DNA of 64,000 bases from CAVQZC01 sp963718315 (GTDB taxonomy: Bacteria; Actinomycetota; Thermoleophilia; Gaiellales; JAICJC01). The stretch lies in the NCBI GenBank assembly GCA_963718315.1, contig CAVQZC010000013.1:310001-374000 (forward strand). The letters run 5' to 3'. This document shows, one piece after another, positions 7,980-15,459 of the stretch (position 1 is the first letter of the stretch; every line of letters starts with the position of its first letter). The translations under genes were made by a program, and so were the position numbers. The notes under the pieces were generated by a model. The model made no database searches, was not told where the DNA came from, and worked only from the letters and a program-made list of their open reading frames with translations.

Positions 7980-8929
7980 TCAAACACCAGTGCGGCTGCC
8001 CCGATCAGGCCGGCGTCGTTGCCGAGCTGGGCGGCGACGATCCGCACCTCCTCACCCGTCGCCTTCAGGGCACGGCGCCGGCACTCCTCGCGTGCAGGCT
8101 CGAGCAGCAGGTCACCGGCCGAGCTGACCCCGCCGCCGACCACCACCAGCTCGGGATTGAAGATGTTGACGTAGTTGGCAATACCGACGCCGAGGTGGCG
8201 CCCGACCCGCCGGAGCACCTCGCGGGCCTCGCGGTCGCCCGCCTCCGCGCGGTCGATGATGAAACGAGCGTCCAGCTCGGTGCCGCCCACACGGGCGTTG
8301 GCCAGCCGCCCGCTGGGCTGCTCGTTGGCCAGGGTATTCGCAGCGGACATGACCCCGGTCGCGGACGCCAGCACCTCGAGGCAGCCCCGGTTGTTGCAAT
8401 GCCCCTGGCAGGGCGGGCCGTCCTCGTCGATCGACATGTGGCCGAGCTCCCCGCCGGATCCGATCGCCCCCCGGTACAGGCTCCCGTCCAGCAGCAGCCC
8501 ACCGCCGACGCCGGTGCCCAGCGTGAGCATGACCATGTGCCTGACGCCCTGCGCCACTCCGCACCGCGCCTCGGCCAGGCAGGCCACGTTCGCGTCGTTG
8601 TCGATCCGGATCTCCAGCCCCAGCCGGCTGTTCATCTCACCGGCGAAGTCGAGGTCCTCCAGGGGCACGTTGGTGGAGTCGAGCACCAGGCCCCGGCGCT
8701 GGTCGATCTGCGACGGCAAGCCGAACCCGACACCGGCGACCGGGCGGTCTTCGACGAACTCCTGGATCATGCGCGAGAGCTGGTCGAGCAGCGTGTCCTG
8801 GCTACGGCGATCGGTCGGCGCGGAGGTGCGGCCGAGGATCTCAAGCTCCGGCGAGACCAGCGCAATCTTGACGGTCGTGCCCCCGAGGTCGACCCCAACG
8901 GCAGGTGCTGGCGGAGAGGAGTCGGGCAT
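7976..8929 (-). CDS. ROK family glucokinase
   Basis: Likely glucokinase (glucose to glucose 6-phosphate); another hexose cannot be excluded. 317 residues from the ATG at 8929; an alternative ATG at 8944 is in frame. Phosphate-1 motif VGVDLGGTTVKIALV, phosphate-2 LTLGTGVGGGLLLDG, and the ROK zinc motif CQGHCNNRGCLE with upstream ELGHM. The second Cys pattern deviates slightly from CxCGxxGCxE (HCNNRGC). A TATGTT box lies 10 bases upstream. It overlaps the -10 of the divergent LCP gene. Confidence 0.88.
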   Translation of the reverse strand: MPDSSPPAPAVGVDLGGTTVKIALVSPELEILGRTSAPTDRRSQDTLLDQLSRMIQEFVEDRPVAGVGFGLPSQIDQRRGLVLDSTNVPLEDLDFAGEMNSRLGLEIRIDNDANVACLAEARCGVAQGVRHMVMLTLGTGVGGGLLLDGSLYRGAIGSGGELGHMSIDEDGPPCQGHCNNRGCLEVLASATGVMSAANTLANEQPSGRLANARVGGTELDARFIIDRAEAGDREAREVLRRVGRHLGVGIANYVNIFNPELVVVGGGVSSAGDLLLEPAREECRRRALKATGEEVRIVAAQLGNDAGLIGAAALVFE

Positions 8930-8938
8930 GGCCGTGGC

Positions 8939-8945
8939 TAACATA
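8939..8945. promoter_or_regulatory. Overlapping divergent -10 boxes of ROK kinase and LCP genes
   Basis: TAACAT reads rightward 9 bases before the LCP GTG, and TATGTT reads leftward 10 bases before the kinase ATG; they share five bases. The two start codons are only 24 bases apart, so transcripts must have almost no leader. Confidence 0.4.
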
Positions 8946-8953
8946 TCAGCGCC

Positions 8954-10102
8954 GTGCCGACCCAGAAGAAGCCCTACCGCGTGTATCGCGGCGGACACGG
9001 GTCGGGCGATCCCGAGGCCGGACGCTTCCAGTTCGGCGGCACGGTCCCGACCGAGCCAGCCGCCTCCGACCAGGGCGCGTCCGACCTGCCCGGACGGACC
9101 GTCGCGACCAGTCGCGGCGGCCGCTGGCGGCGCATTGGCTGGAAGCGGGGCGTCCTCATCATCACCGGCACCGTGGTCGTCGTGCTCGGGCTCTGGCTGT
9201 TCCTCGGTTACCGCTCGTTCTCGAACGAGATCGCCAAGGCGAACGCCCGGCTCAGCCCAAGGACGAGGGCGACCCTGACGCCGGCGGGGAACATCCTCAC
9301 CTCCCCCCAGATCTCGATCATCCTCGGCTCGGACAGCCGTGGCGAGAAGTCCAACAGCGGCCAGCGGGCGGACTCGATTCTGCTGGTGCGCACCGACCCC
9401 AACCACCAGCTCGTATCGCTGCTCTCGATCCCCCGTGACCTGAACGTCCAGATCCCTGGACACGGCATGAACAAGATCAATGCGGCCTACGCGTACGGTG
9501 GCGCCCCGCTCCTGATCCGCACGGTGAACAACCTGACCGGCCTCAAGGTCAACCACGTGGTGCTCGTCGACTTCAGCGGGTTCGAGGATCTGATCAACTC
9601 GCTGGGCGGCGTCCGGGTCTACAACCCGTACAAGATCGTGTCATCGCAGCCCTTCGACGGCGTCAAGTGGCACTTCAACAAGGGCTGGCTGAACCTGGGC
9701 GGCCGCTGGGCGCTCGCCTACGCCCGCATCCGCCACACGACGAACCCGCGCGACAGCGACATCACCCGCACCGAGCGCCAGCAGCGCGTGCTGCAGGCCC
9801 TCTCGCACAAGCTGGTCTCGGTCGGCAGCTTCTTCAACCTGCCCAGCCTGGGAACGGACATCGGCAAGCCGCTGACGACCGATCTGTCCGCGAACGAGCT
9901 GATCGGGCTGGCGATCGACAAGTACCGCGCCGGCCGCACGCTGCAGTGCCACCTGGGCGGCACACCGGAGCAGATCGACGGTCAGGACGTGATCCAGTCG
10001 GTGCCGGAGAACCGCGGCGTGATCGGGATGTTCCTCGGCCAGCAGGCGCCGCAGCCGGCGCCCAAGGGCGAGCTCTACGCCCCGGGCTGCACCGTCTCGT
10101 GA
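8954..10102 (+). CDS. LytR-CpsA-Psr (LCP) family cell-wall glycopolymer ligase
   Basis: Transfers lipid-linked glycopolymers to peptidoglycan (family role). 382 residues. A cytoplasmic tail of about 60 residues rich in Gly/Arg is followed by one membrane segment at roughly 65-88 (GVLIITGTVVVVLGLWLFLG). The extracellular LCP domain has ILGSDSRG, RADSILLVR, LSIPRDLNV, INAAYAYGG, and RIRHTTNPRDSDITRTERQ. It lacks a LytR_C domain. Starts at GTG 8954. It belongs with the envelope glycan genes seen elsewhere in the window. Confidence 0.9.
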   Translation: MPTQKKPYRVYRGGHGSGDPEAGRFQFGGTVPTEPAASDQGASDLPGRTVATSRGGRWRRIGWKRGVLIITGTVVVVLGLWLFLGYRSFSNEIAKANARLSPRTRATLTPAGNILTSPQISIILGSDSRGEKSNSGQRADSILLVRTDPNHQLVSLLSIPRDLNVQIPGHGMNKINAAYAYGGAPLLIRTVNNLTGLKVNHVVLVDFSGFEDLINSLGGVRVYNPYKIVSSQPFDGVKWHFNKGWLNLGGRWALAYARIRHTTNPRDSDITRTERQQRVLQALSHKLVSVGSFFNLPSLGTDIGKPLTTDLSANELIGLAIDKYRAGRTLQCHLGGTPEQIDGQDVIQSVPENRGVIGMFLGQQAPQPAPKGELYAPGCTVS

Positions 10103-10115
10103 GACGCGGCTGAGG

Positions 10116-10433
10116 CTAGGCCTCGGCGGCTTTGGGCTTGCTGGTCGTGCTGCTGTCGCTCGACGACGACGACGAGGAACCGCCGCTGTCGCTCGAGCTC
10201 GACTTGCCGTCGGAGCTGCCGCCGCCCTCGGACTTCGCCTCGCTGGCGGCCTTCTTGCCGCGCCCGTAGTCGGTGGAGTAGAAGCCCGAGCCCTTGAAGT
10301 GGATGGCCACCGGGTGCAGCACACGCTGTGAGGGAGCACCGCAGATCTCGCAGCTTGAGATCGGCTCATCGGAGAACTTCTGCAACGCCTCGAACCTGTG
10401 GTCGTTCTCGCATCGGTACTCGTACAGCGGCAT
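10116..10433 (-). CDS. FmdB family zinc-ribbon protein with Ser-rich tail
   Basis: 105 residues. The N-terminal FmdB/CxxC domain MPLYEYRCENDHRFE..CEICG has a zinc ribbon of which one CxxC is complete and the first half is CENDH. Residues 65-105 are low complexity (Ser/Lys/Gly/Asp), probably disordered. Function unknown; the family is often near chaperonin genes. The start at 10433 is set by the family N-terminus and by TATACT ending 6 bases upstream. A CIRCE-like inverted repeat sits over the expected -35 region. Confidence 0.85.
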   Translation of the reverse strand: MPLYEYRCENDHRFEALQKFSDEPISSCEICGAPSQRVLHPVAIHFKGSGFYSTDYGRGKKAASEAKSEGGGSSDGKSSSSDSGGSSSSSSSDSSTTSKPKAAEA

Positions 10434-10439
10434 ACCGGC

Positions 10440-10445
10440 AGTATA
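10440..10445 (-). promoter_or_regulatory. -10 box (TATACT), leaderless start of the FmdB gene
   Basis: TATACT-GCCGGT-ATG on the minus strand, exactly 6 bases between box and start. Confidence 0.55.
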
Positions 10446-10465
10446 CCTGGGCCTCCCCACCCCAC

Positions 10466-10492
10466 CTGGCACTGTCCGGCCGAGAGTGCCAA
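10466..10492. promoter_or_regulatory. CIRCE-like inverted repeat (possible HrcA operator)
   Basis: CTGGCACTG-N9-GAGTGCCAA. Against the CIRCE consensus TTAGCACTC-N9-GAGTGCTAA, 14 of 18 arm bases match with the exact 9-base spacer. It covers the expected -35 of the FmdB gene and lies 54 bases before the GT4 start. No hrcA or groEL is in the window. Confidence 0.5.
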
Positions 10493-10545
10493 TCGCCGCG
10501 GCGGCGGCGGTCGTGTCCGGGTCGCGGCGGTAGCATCACCGCTCC

Positions 10546-11748
10546 GTGCGCATCGCGATCGTGACCGACTTCTACTATCCGTCGCTGGGCGGGATCACCG
10601 AGCACGTCGACGGCCAGGCGCGGGAGCTGACCAGCCTCGGTCACGACGTCACCGTGGTCACCGGAAACGTGTGGCGGCCGCCGCCGGTCGAGGACGACGC
10701 CCGCGAGGTGCCGGAGCCGACCTTCGAGGTCGCCAACATCGGCACGGCTATCCGACTCTACGTCCCGGTCTGGGGCAACGGCGCCGAGACGACGCACACG
10801 GTCGCGCCGTTCCTGCGCCGCCGGCTCGGCTCGTTCTTCCGCGAGCGCGGGTTCGACGTCGTGCACGTCCACGCGCCGTACAACCCGGCCTACCCGGCGC
10901 TGGCGATCGACGCCACCCCCGACGACGCGATCTCGGTGGCGACGTTCCACAGCGTCTTCAACCAGACCCTGGGGATGGACATCGAGGCGGAGCTGATCCG
11001 CCCCATGATCGAGCGCCTGGACGGCCGCGTCTGCGTCAGCGAGGCGTGCATCGGCTCGCTCACCCCCTACTTCCCCTACGCCTACGACGTGATCCCAAAC
11101 GGCATCGACGCCGACCACTTCTCGCCCGACGCGGAGCCGGTCGCCGACCTGATGGGCGACCACCAGACGATCGTGTTCATCGGCCGGTTCGACCCGCGCA
11201 ACGGGGTCGACACGATGATCGCCGCGCACCAGCTGCTGTTCGCCGAGCGAGGCCCGGCGGTGCGCTTGATCGTGATTGGCGACGGCTCCCGGCGGGCAGC
11301 GTACGAGGAGATGGTGACTCCCGAGGCCCGTCCGTACGTCCATTTCGCCGGCCGGCTCAACCGCAGCCGCCCCAACTACCTGGTCACCGGCGACATCTTC
11401 TGCACGCCGTGCGACCGGGCGTCGTTCGGGATGGTGCTGCTGGAGGCGATGGCGTGCGGCCGGCCGGTCGCAGCCAGCCGGATCAGCGGTTTCCAGCTCC
11501 TGATGGAGGACGGCAAGCAGGGGTTCCTGGTGCACCCGGCGCGGTCGCCGGAGCGGTTCGCGGACGCGCTCGGGGTGCTCCTGGACGACGACGCGCTGCG
11601 CGCGCGAATGGGCGAGGAGGGCCGCCGGACGGCGGTCGAGCGCTACGCCTGGCCGCGGGTGGCCTCCCAGCTCGAGACGTATTACCGTGACCTGATCGCT
11701 GGACGCCGACCGGTATGGGCAAGCGCGAAGTCATCTCTCGCTTCGTAG
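10546..11748 (+). CDS. GT4 family glycosyltransferase (PimA-like)
   Basis: 400 residues, GT-B fold retaining glycosyltransferase. The N-terminus MRIAIVTDFYYPSLGGITEH is the acceptor-side Rossmann start with the GG loop; VVHVHAPYNP and TFHSVF follow. The donor half has VIPNGID, FIGRFDPRNGVDTMI, and EAMACGRPVAASRISGFQ (the E-x7-E region). Acceptor may be phosphatidylinositol or another lipid, given the inositol-lipid genes at 60000-63000 (inference). Starts at GTG 10546; TAGCAT lies 9 bases upstream. Its end overlaps the next gene by 34 bases. Confidence 0.88.
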   Translation: MRIAIVTDFYYPSLGGITEHVDGQARELTSLGHDVTVVTGNVWRPPPVEDDAREVPEPTFEVANIGTAIRLYVPVWGNGAETTHTVAPFLRRRLGSFFRERGFDVVHVHAPYNPAYPALAIDATPDDAISVATFHSVFNQTLGMDIEAELIRPMIERLDGRVCVSEACIGSLTPYFPYAYDVIPNGIDADHFSPDAEPVADLMGDHQTIVFIGRFDPRNGVDTMIAAHQLLFAERGPAVRLIVIGDGSRRAAYEEMVTPEARPYVHFAGRLNRSRPNYLVTGDIFCTPCDRASFGMVLLEAMACGRPVAASRISGFQLLMEDGKQGFLVHPARSPERFADALGVLLDDDALRARMGEEGRRTAVERYAWPRVASQLETYYRDLIAGRRPVWASAKSSLAS

Positions 11749-13577
11749 CGGCGTCCGCCGCGCTGATCGCGGCTGCGTCCGTGGTCGGCATCAAGGTGGG
11801 CGGCGTCCGCGGCGACCTGATCGTGGGCGCGGCCATCGTCGTCGTGATCGTGCTGGCCATCGGCGCGTTCACCCCCAACACGCCGATCTTCGGGCGTGTG
11901 ATCGGCCGCGGCAAGGTGTCGAGCAACCGGGCGGCGCTGACCTTCGACGACGGGCCCAGCGCGGAGTTCACGCCCGACGTGCTGGACGTCCTCCGTGACC
12001 GCGGCGTCAAGGCGACGTTCTTCGTGCTCGGCCGCCACGTCCGCGCCCACCCCGACATCGCCCGCCGGATCGTCGAGGACGGCCACGAGCTGGCAAGCCA
12101 CGGCGACGACCACTCGCTGCTGACATTCGCCGGCCCCGAGGGGATCGCCCACCAGTTCCGGGCGCTGGACGAGGCGGTGATCTCCGCCACCGGTGCAGCG
12201 CCCGCACCGCTGTTCCGCGCGCCCCACGGGTTCCGCAGCCCGTTCCTGGTGCCGGTTGCCCGAAGCCTGGGCTACCGGGTGGTGGGCTGGACGGCAGGCG
12301 TCTGGGACACGACCAAGCCGGGCGTCGACCGGATCGTGTCGCGGAGCGTCTCGCGCCTGCATCCCGGGGCGATCCTGCTGCTGCACGACGCCGACGGCTC
12401 CGGCGCCGGCGACGATCGCAGCCAGACGGTGCAGGCGCTGCCCCAGATCATCGACGCCGGTCGGAACGACGACCTCGAGTTCGTGACGATCTCGGAGCTG
12501 GCCGCCGAGCTGCGGCCGCACCGCCGGCTCGCGCTGCGGGCGGTGCTGATCCTGGCCGCGATCGTGGCCGGCGTCGCCTTGCTCTCGACCAAGCTCGACC
12601 TGAAGGCGCTGGGTGGCGTGTTCACCGAAGCCGACTTCGAGCTGGTGTTCGCGGCGCTGGTGGCGAATCTGATCTCGGTCGCGGCGAAGGGCCTGACCTG
12701 GAAGGCAGCCATCGACGCAGTACCCGACGAGCCTGGCCGGGCGGACGTCAACGTCCGCTTCTCGGAGGTGATCCCGGCGATCTTCATCGGCTTCCTCCTG
12801 AACACGGTGCTGTTCGCGCGGCTGGGCGAGGTCGCGCGGGTCTCGGTGCTGCGCCGCAAGCTCAGCGCGCGCGGGGTCGAGCTTTCGGTGCCCACCGTGT
12901 TCAGCACGATGCTCAGCGAGCAGCTGATCTCCGGTGTCACCCTGCTCGCGGTGCTGATCGGGATCACGTTCCTGGTCTCGGTGCCCGGCTGGGCCCGCGA
13001 TCTGCTGGTCGTGCTGGGGGCGGTCGTGCTCACCATCGCCCTGGCCGCCGTCGGCCTCGAGCTGTGGGCGCGCTACCGCCGCCGCGAGGCGCCCCACGAG
13101 GGCGATCCGGTCGAGCGCTGGTGGCACCTGCTGGGGATCAGCCTGGGCGCGATCGGCACCGGCATCCGCGAGGGCCAGGCGATCTTCCGGCGTCCGAAGC
13201 TCACGGCGTGGGCCTTCTTCACCTCGATCGTGTCGTGGCTCGCGCAGCTGATCGGGATCCACTGGGCCCTGGACGCGTACGGCATCCATCACGGGCTGGG
13301 AGCCGCAGCGCTGGTCTTCCTGGCTTCCAACCTGGTCGGGCTGTTCCCGATCCTGCCCGGCAACGTCGTCGTCTTCCAGGGCGCGGTCTATGCCGCGCTT
13401 TCCGGGTATCAGGTGCCGACCCAGCTGGCCATCAACTTCGCCATCGGGCTCCAGCTGATCGAGGCCCTGCTCAGCGTCGGGCTGGGCTTCTTCTTCCTCT
13501 CCTACGAAGGGCTGTCGGTGGGCGAGCTACGCAGCGAGGCGGAGGCCGCCGAGCAGGCAGCCGAGGCCTCGGCGTAG
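11715..13577 (+). CDS. Polysaccharide deacetylase fused to LPG-synthase-type membrane domain
   Basis: 620 residues. Two hydrophobic segments (about 8-50) are followed by a NodB deacetylase domain (about 70-255): ALTFDDGPSAEFTPDVLDVL, metal-binding ELASHGDDHSLL, FRAPHGFRSPF, GWTAGVWD, and ILLLHDADG. From about 270 to 595 runs a polytopic UPF0104/LPG_synthase_TM (flippase-like) region with FLLNTVLFARLGEVARV and LVGLFPILPGNVVVFQGAVYA, the conserved PGN/G motif. No stop or frame break separates the parts. An extracytoplasmic N-acetyl sugar deacetylase tied to lipid transport is plausible (inference). The last 76 bases overlap hisA on the other strand. Confidence 0.85.
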   Translation: MGKREVISRFVAASAALIAAASVVGIKVGGVRGDLIVGAAIVVVIVLAIGAFTPNTPIFGRVIGRGKVSSNRAALTFDDGPSAEFTPDVLDVLRDRGVKATFFVLGRHVRAHPDIARRIVEDGHELASHGDDHSLLTFAGPEGIAHQFRALDEAVISATGAAPAPLFRAPHGFRSPFLVPVARSLGYRVVGWTAGVWDTTKPGVDRIVSRSVSRLHPGAILLLHDADGSGAGDDRSQTVQALPQIIDAGRNDDLEFVTISELAAELRPHRRLALRAVLILAAIVAGVALLSTKLDLKALGGVFTEADFELVFAALVANLISVAAKGLTWKAAIDAVPDEPGRADVNVRFSEVIPAIFIGFLLNTVLFARLGEVARVSVLRRKLSARGVELSVPTVFSTMLSEQLISGVTLLAVLIGITFLVSVPGWARDLLVVLGAVVLTIALAAVGLELWARYRRREAPHEGDPVERWWHLLGISLGAIGTGIREGQAIFRRPKLTAWAFFTSIVSWLAQLIGIHWALDAYGIHHGLGAAALVFLASNLVGLFPILPGNVVVFQGAVYAALSGYQVPTQLAINFAIGLQLIEALLSVGLGFFFLSYEGLSVGELRSEAEAAEQAAEASA

Positions 13578-14293
13578 GTCACCGTCCCTGCATAGAGCCC
13601 GCGGCCGAGCACGACCGCATCGGCGCCTGCCAGCACCGCGGCCGTCACGTGAGCCGGCGTGGCGATCCCGCCGGCGGCCAGCAGCACCGAGGGAACCAGG
13701 GGCCGCAGCTCCTCGATCAGGGCCGTGTCGGGGCCGGCCCCGGTGCCGTCGCGCTCGATCGCCGTGATCAACAGGTCGGACACGCCCGCGTCCGCGATCC
13801 GGCGGACGAACTCGGTGGCCGCAACGCCCGTGTCCTCGACCCAGCCGGCGGCGCGCACCGTTCCCTCGCGGACGTCCGCCGCAACGGCGACGGCTCCCGT
13901 CTCTGACGCCAGCCTGCCTACCAGCTCGGGCTCGGACACCGCGAGCGTCCCGACCAGCACCCTGGCGACGCCCAGCTCGAGCAGCTCGCGCACCTCGCCT
14001 TCGCGGCGGACGCCGCCACCCACCTGGAGCCGCAGGTCGCCACGGCCGGCCAGCGCCTCGATCACGCGGGCGTGCTCGCGCGGCCGGCTGCCGTCGCGGG
14101 CGGCGTTCAGGTCGATCAGGTGAAGCCAGGTCGCCCCCTGCGCAGCGAAGTCCTCTGCAGCGTCAAGCGGCCGGACGCCGAAGCGGGTGACCTTGCGGTA
14201 GCTGCCCTGCTCCAGCCGCACCAGCTCGCCGTCCAGCAGGTCGATCGCGGGGATCGCAACAGCCTCGTCTCCCCTGTGTTCTCGTTTTAGCAT
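13502..14293 (-). CDS. hisA: HisA phosphoribosylformimino-AICAR ribotide isomerase
   Basis: Fourth ring-forming stage of histidine synthesis (ProFAR isomerase), TIM barrel, 263 residues. Motifs: IPAIDLLDGELVRLEQG with catalytic Asp, LHLIDLNAARDG, LQVGGGVRREGEV, ITAIERDGTGAGPD with the second catalytic Asp, and LAAGGIATPAHV. It may act as the dual HisA/TrpF enzyme PriA of actinobacteria; sequence alone does not decide. The ATG at 14293 adds 12 residues before the usual start, but no other start codon exists in frame and a TAACAT box sits exactly 6 bases upstream. The C-terminal tail overlaps the deacetylase gene. Confidence 0.92.
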   Translation of the reverse strand: MLKREHRGDEAVAIPAIDLLDGELVRLEQGSYRKVTRFGVRPLDAAEDFAAQGATWLHLIDLNAARDGSRPREHARVIEALAGRGDLRLQVGGGVRREGEVRELLELGVARVLVGTLAVSEPELVGRLASETGAVAVAADVREGTVRAAGWVEDTGVAATEFVRRIADAGVSDLLITAIERDGTGAGPDTALIEELRPLVPSVLLAAGGIATPAHVTAAVLAGADAVVLGRGLYAGTVTYAEASAACSAASASLRSSPTDSPS

Positions 14294-14305
14294 GCTAACA
14301 TGTTA
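14287..14305. promoter_or_regulatory. Superposed palindromes with divergent leaderless -10 boxes (hisA / yerC)
   Basis: TTAGCATGCTAA (14287-14298) and TAACATGTTA (14296-14305) are two perfect, overlapping palindromes. Rightward, TAGCAT (14288-14293) is followed by 6 bases and the ATG of the TrpR-like gene. Leftward, TAACAT (14305-14300) is followed by 6 bases and the ATG of hisA. A repressor bound here would block both -10 boxes. The TrpR-like protein encoded beside it is the obvious candidate. Confidence 0.7.
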
Positions 14306-14602
14306 CCCGAGATGATCGAGGACTGGCGGACATCCGCGGTAGACGAGCTGTGTGACGCGCTGCTCACCCTCCGCACGCGCGACGAGGCCGCGGCGTTCCT
14401 GCGCGACATCTGCTCGCTCTCGGAGCTGGAGGCACTGTCTCACCGCCTGGCAACGGCGCAGATGCTGGAGGCAGGCCTGCCCTACACCCGGATCGCCTCG
14501 GAGCTGCACGGCTCGACGGCGACCGTCACCCGCGTCGCCCACTGGCTCAACCACGGCGAGGGCGGCTACCGGCTGGTACTCGACCGGATGGGCGAGCGAT
14601 GA
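14300..14602 (+). CDS. TrpR-like regulator of the YerC/HisR family
   Basis: 100 residues, all helical TrpR-superfamily repressor (YerC/YecD type). Helix-turn-helix: SLSELEALSHRLATAQMLEA then LPYTRIASELHGSTATVTRV, the recognition helix. YerC-type proteins encoded with his genes are thought to be histidine-responsive repressors. First gene of the rightward his operon; it overlaps hisG by 4 bases. The start at 14300 fits a TAGCAT box 6 bases upstream; an internal ATG at 14312 is possible. Confidence 0.85.
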   Translation: MLPEMIEDWRTSAVDELCDALLTLRTRDEAAAFLRDICSLSELEALSHRLATAQMLEAGLPYTRIASELHGSTATVTRVAHWLNHGEGGYRLVLDRMGER

Positions 14603-15459
14603 GCCGGCCGTTTCGCCTGGCGCTGCCCAGCAAGGGCAGGATGCACGCACCGGCCATGGAGCTTGCCCGCGAAGCCGGGGTCGAGGTCGAGACGAACGGC
14701 CGTGCGCTGCATCTGCACTGCCCACGCTGGGGCATCGAGGTGCTGCTCGCGCGCTCCGACGACATTCCCGTGTGGGCGCAGGACGGCGCGGTCGAGGCGG
14801 CCATCGCCGGCCGCAACCAGCTCGTCGAGTCGGCATCCACAGCGCAGGAGCTTCTCGCCCTCGGCTTTGGCCGCTGCACGCTGCAGGTGGCCGTCTCGAG
14901 CGATTCCACGGTGGGCGCTCCGACCGACCTCCAGGGCTGCCGGGTCGCCACCGCCTACCCGGTGACCACCGCCGCCTACTTCGCGGAGGCCGGCGTCGAC
15001 GTGCAGGTGGTGCCGATCCACGGCTCGGTCGAGCTGGCGCCGCGGCTGGATGCCGCCGAGGCGATCGTCGACCTGGTGTCGAGCGGCGAGACGCTGCGCT
15101 CCAACGGGCTGCGGCCGATCGCCACCGTGCTCGAGTCGGAGGCCGTGCTGCTGGCCCGGCCCGACCTCGACCCCGACCAGCGGCGCACCGCCGAGCGCCT
15201 GGCCACCGTGATGGCAAGCGTGATCGCGGCGCGGGACAAGCGCTACCTGATGCTGAACGCGCTCGACGATCAGCTCGACGACATCGTCGCCCTGCTGCCC
15301 GGGCTCGACTCCCCCACCGTGCTCCCCCTCGCCCGCACCGGCATGCACGCCGTGCACGCGGTCGTCGAGCGCGGGCAGGTTGTCGAGCTGCTGGAACCGC
15401 TGCGGCAGGCCGGCGCCCGGTCGGTCCTCGTCCTCCCGATCGAGAACCTCGTGCCGTGA
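14599..15459 (+). CDS. hisG: ATP phosphoribosyltransferase, long form
   Basis: First step of histidine synthesis: ATP plus PRPP. 286 residues, the long HisG form with a C-terminal regulatory domain (about 215-286), the histidine feedback site in the family. Seen: LALPSKGRM at the N-terminus, catalytic-domain ATAYPVTTAAYF and the PRPP loop EAIVDLVSSGETLRSNGL. Then NALDDQLDDIVALLPGLDSPTV in the ACT-like region. No hisZ is needed for the long form. Start ATG overlaps the stop of the regulator (ATGA); its own stop overlaps the next GTG. Confidence 0.95.
   Translation: MSRPFRLALPSKGRMHAPAMELAREAGVEVETNGRALHLHCPRWGIEVLLARSDDIPVWAQDGAVEAAIAGRNQLVESASTAQELLALGFGRCTLQVAVSSDSTVGAPTDLQGCRVATAYPVTTAAYFAEAGVDVQVVPIHGSVELAPRLDAAEAIVDLVSSGETLRSNGLRPIATVLESEAVLLARPDLDPDQRRTAERLATVMASVIAARDKRYLMLNALDDQLDDIVALLPGLDSPTVLPLARTGMHAVHAVVERGQVVELLEPLRQAGARSVLVLPIENLVP

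Noticed and set aside
10150..10215. Short GAC/GCT-type repeats in the FmdB gene
   Set aside because: Explained by the Ser-rich C-terminal tail of the protein.
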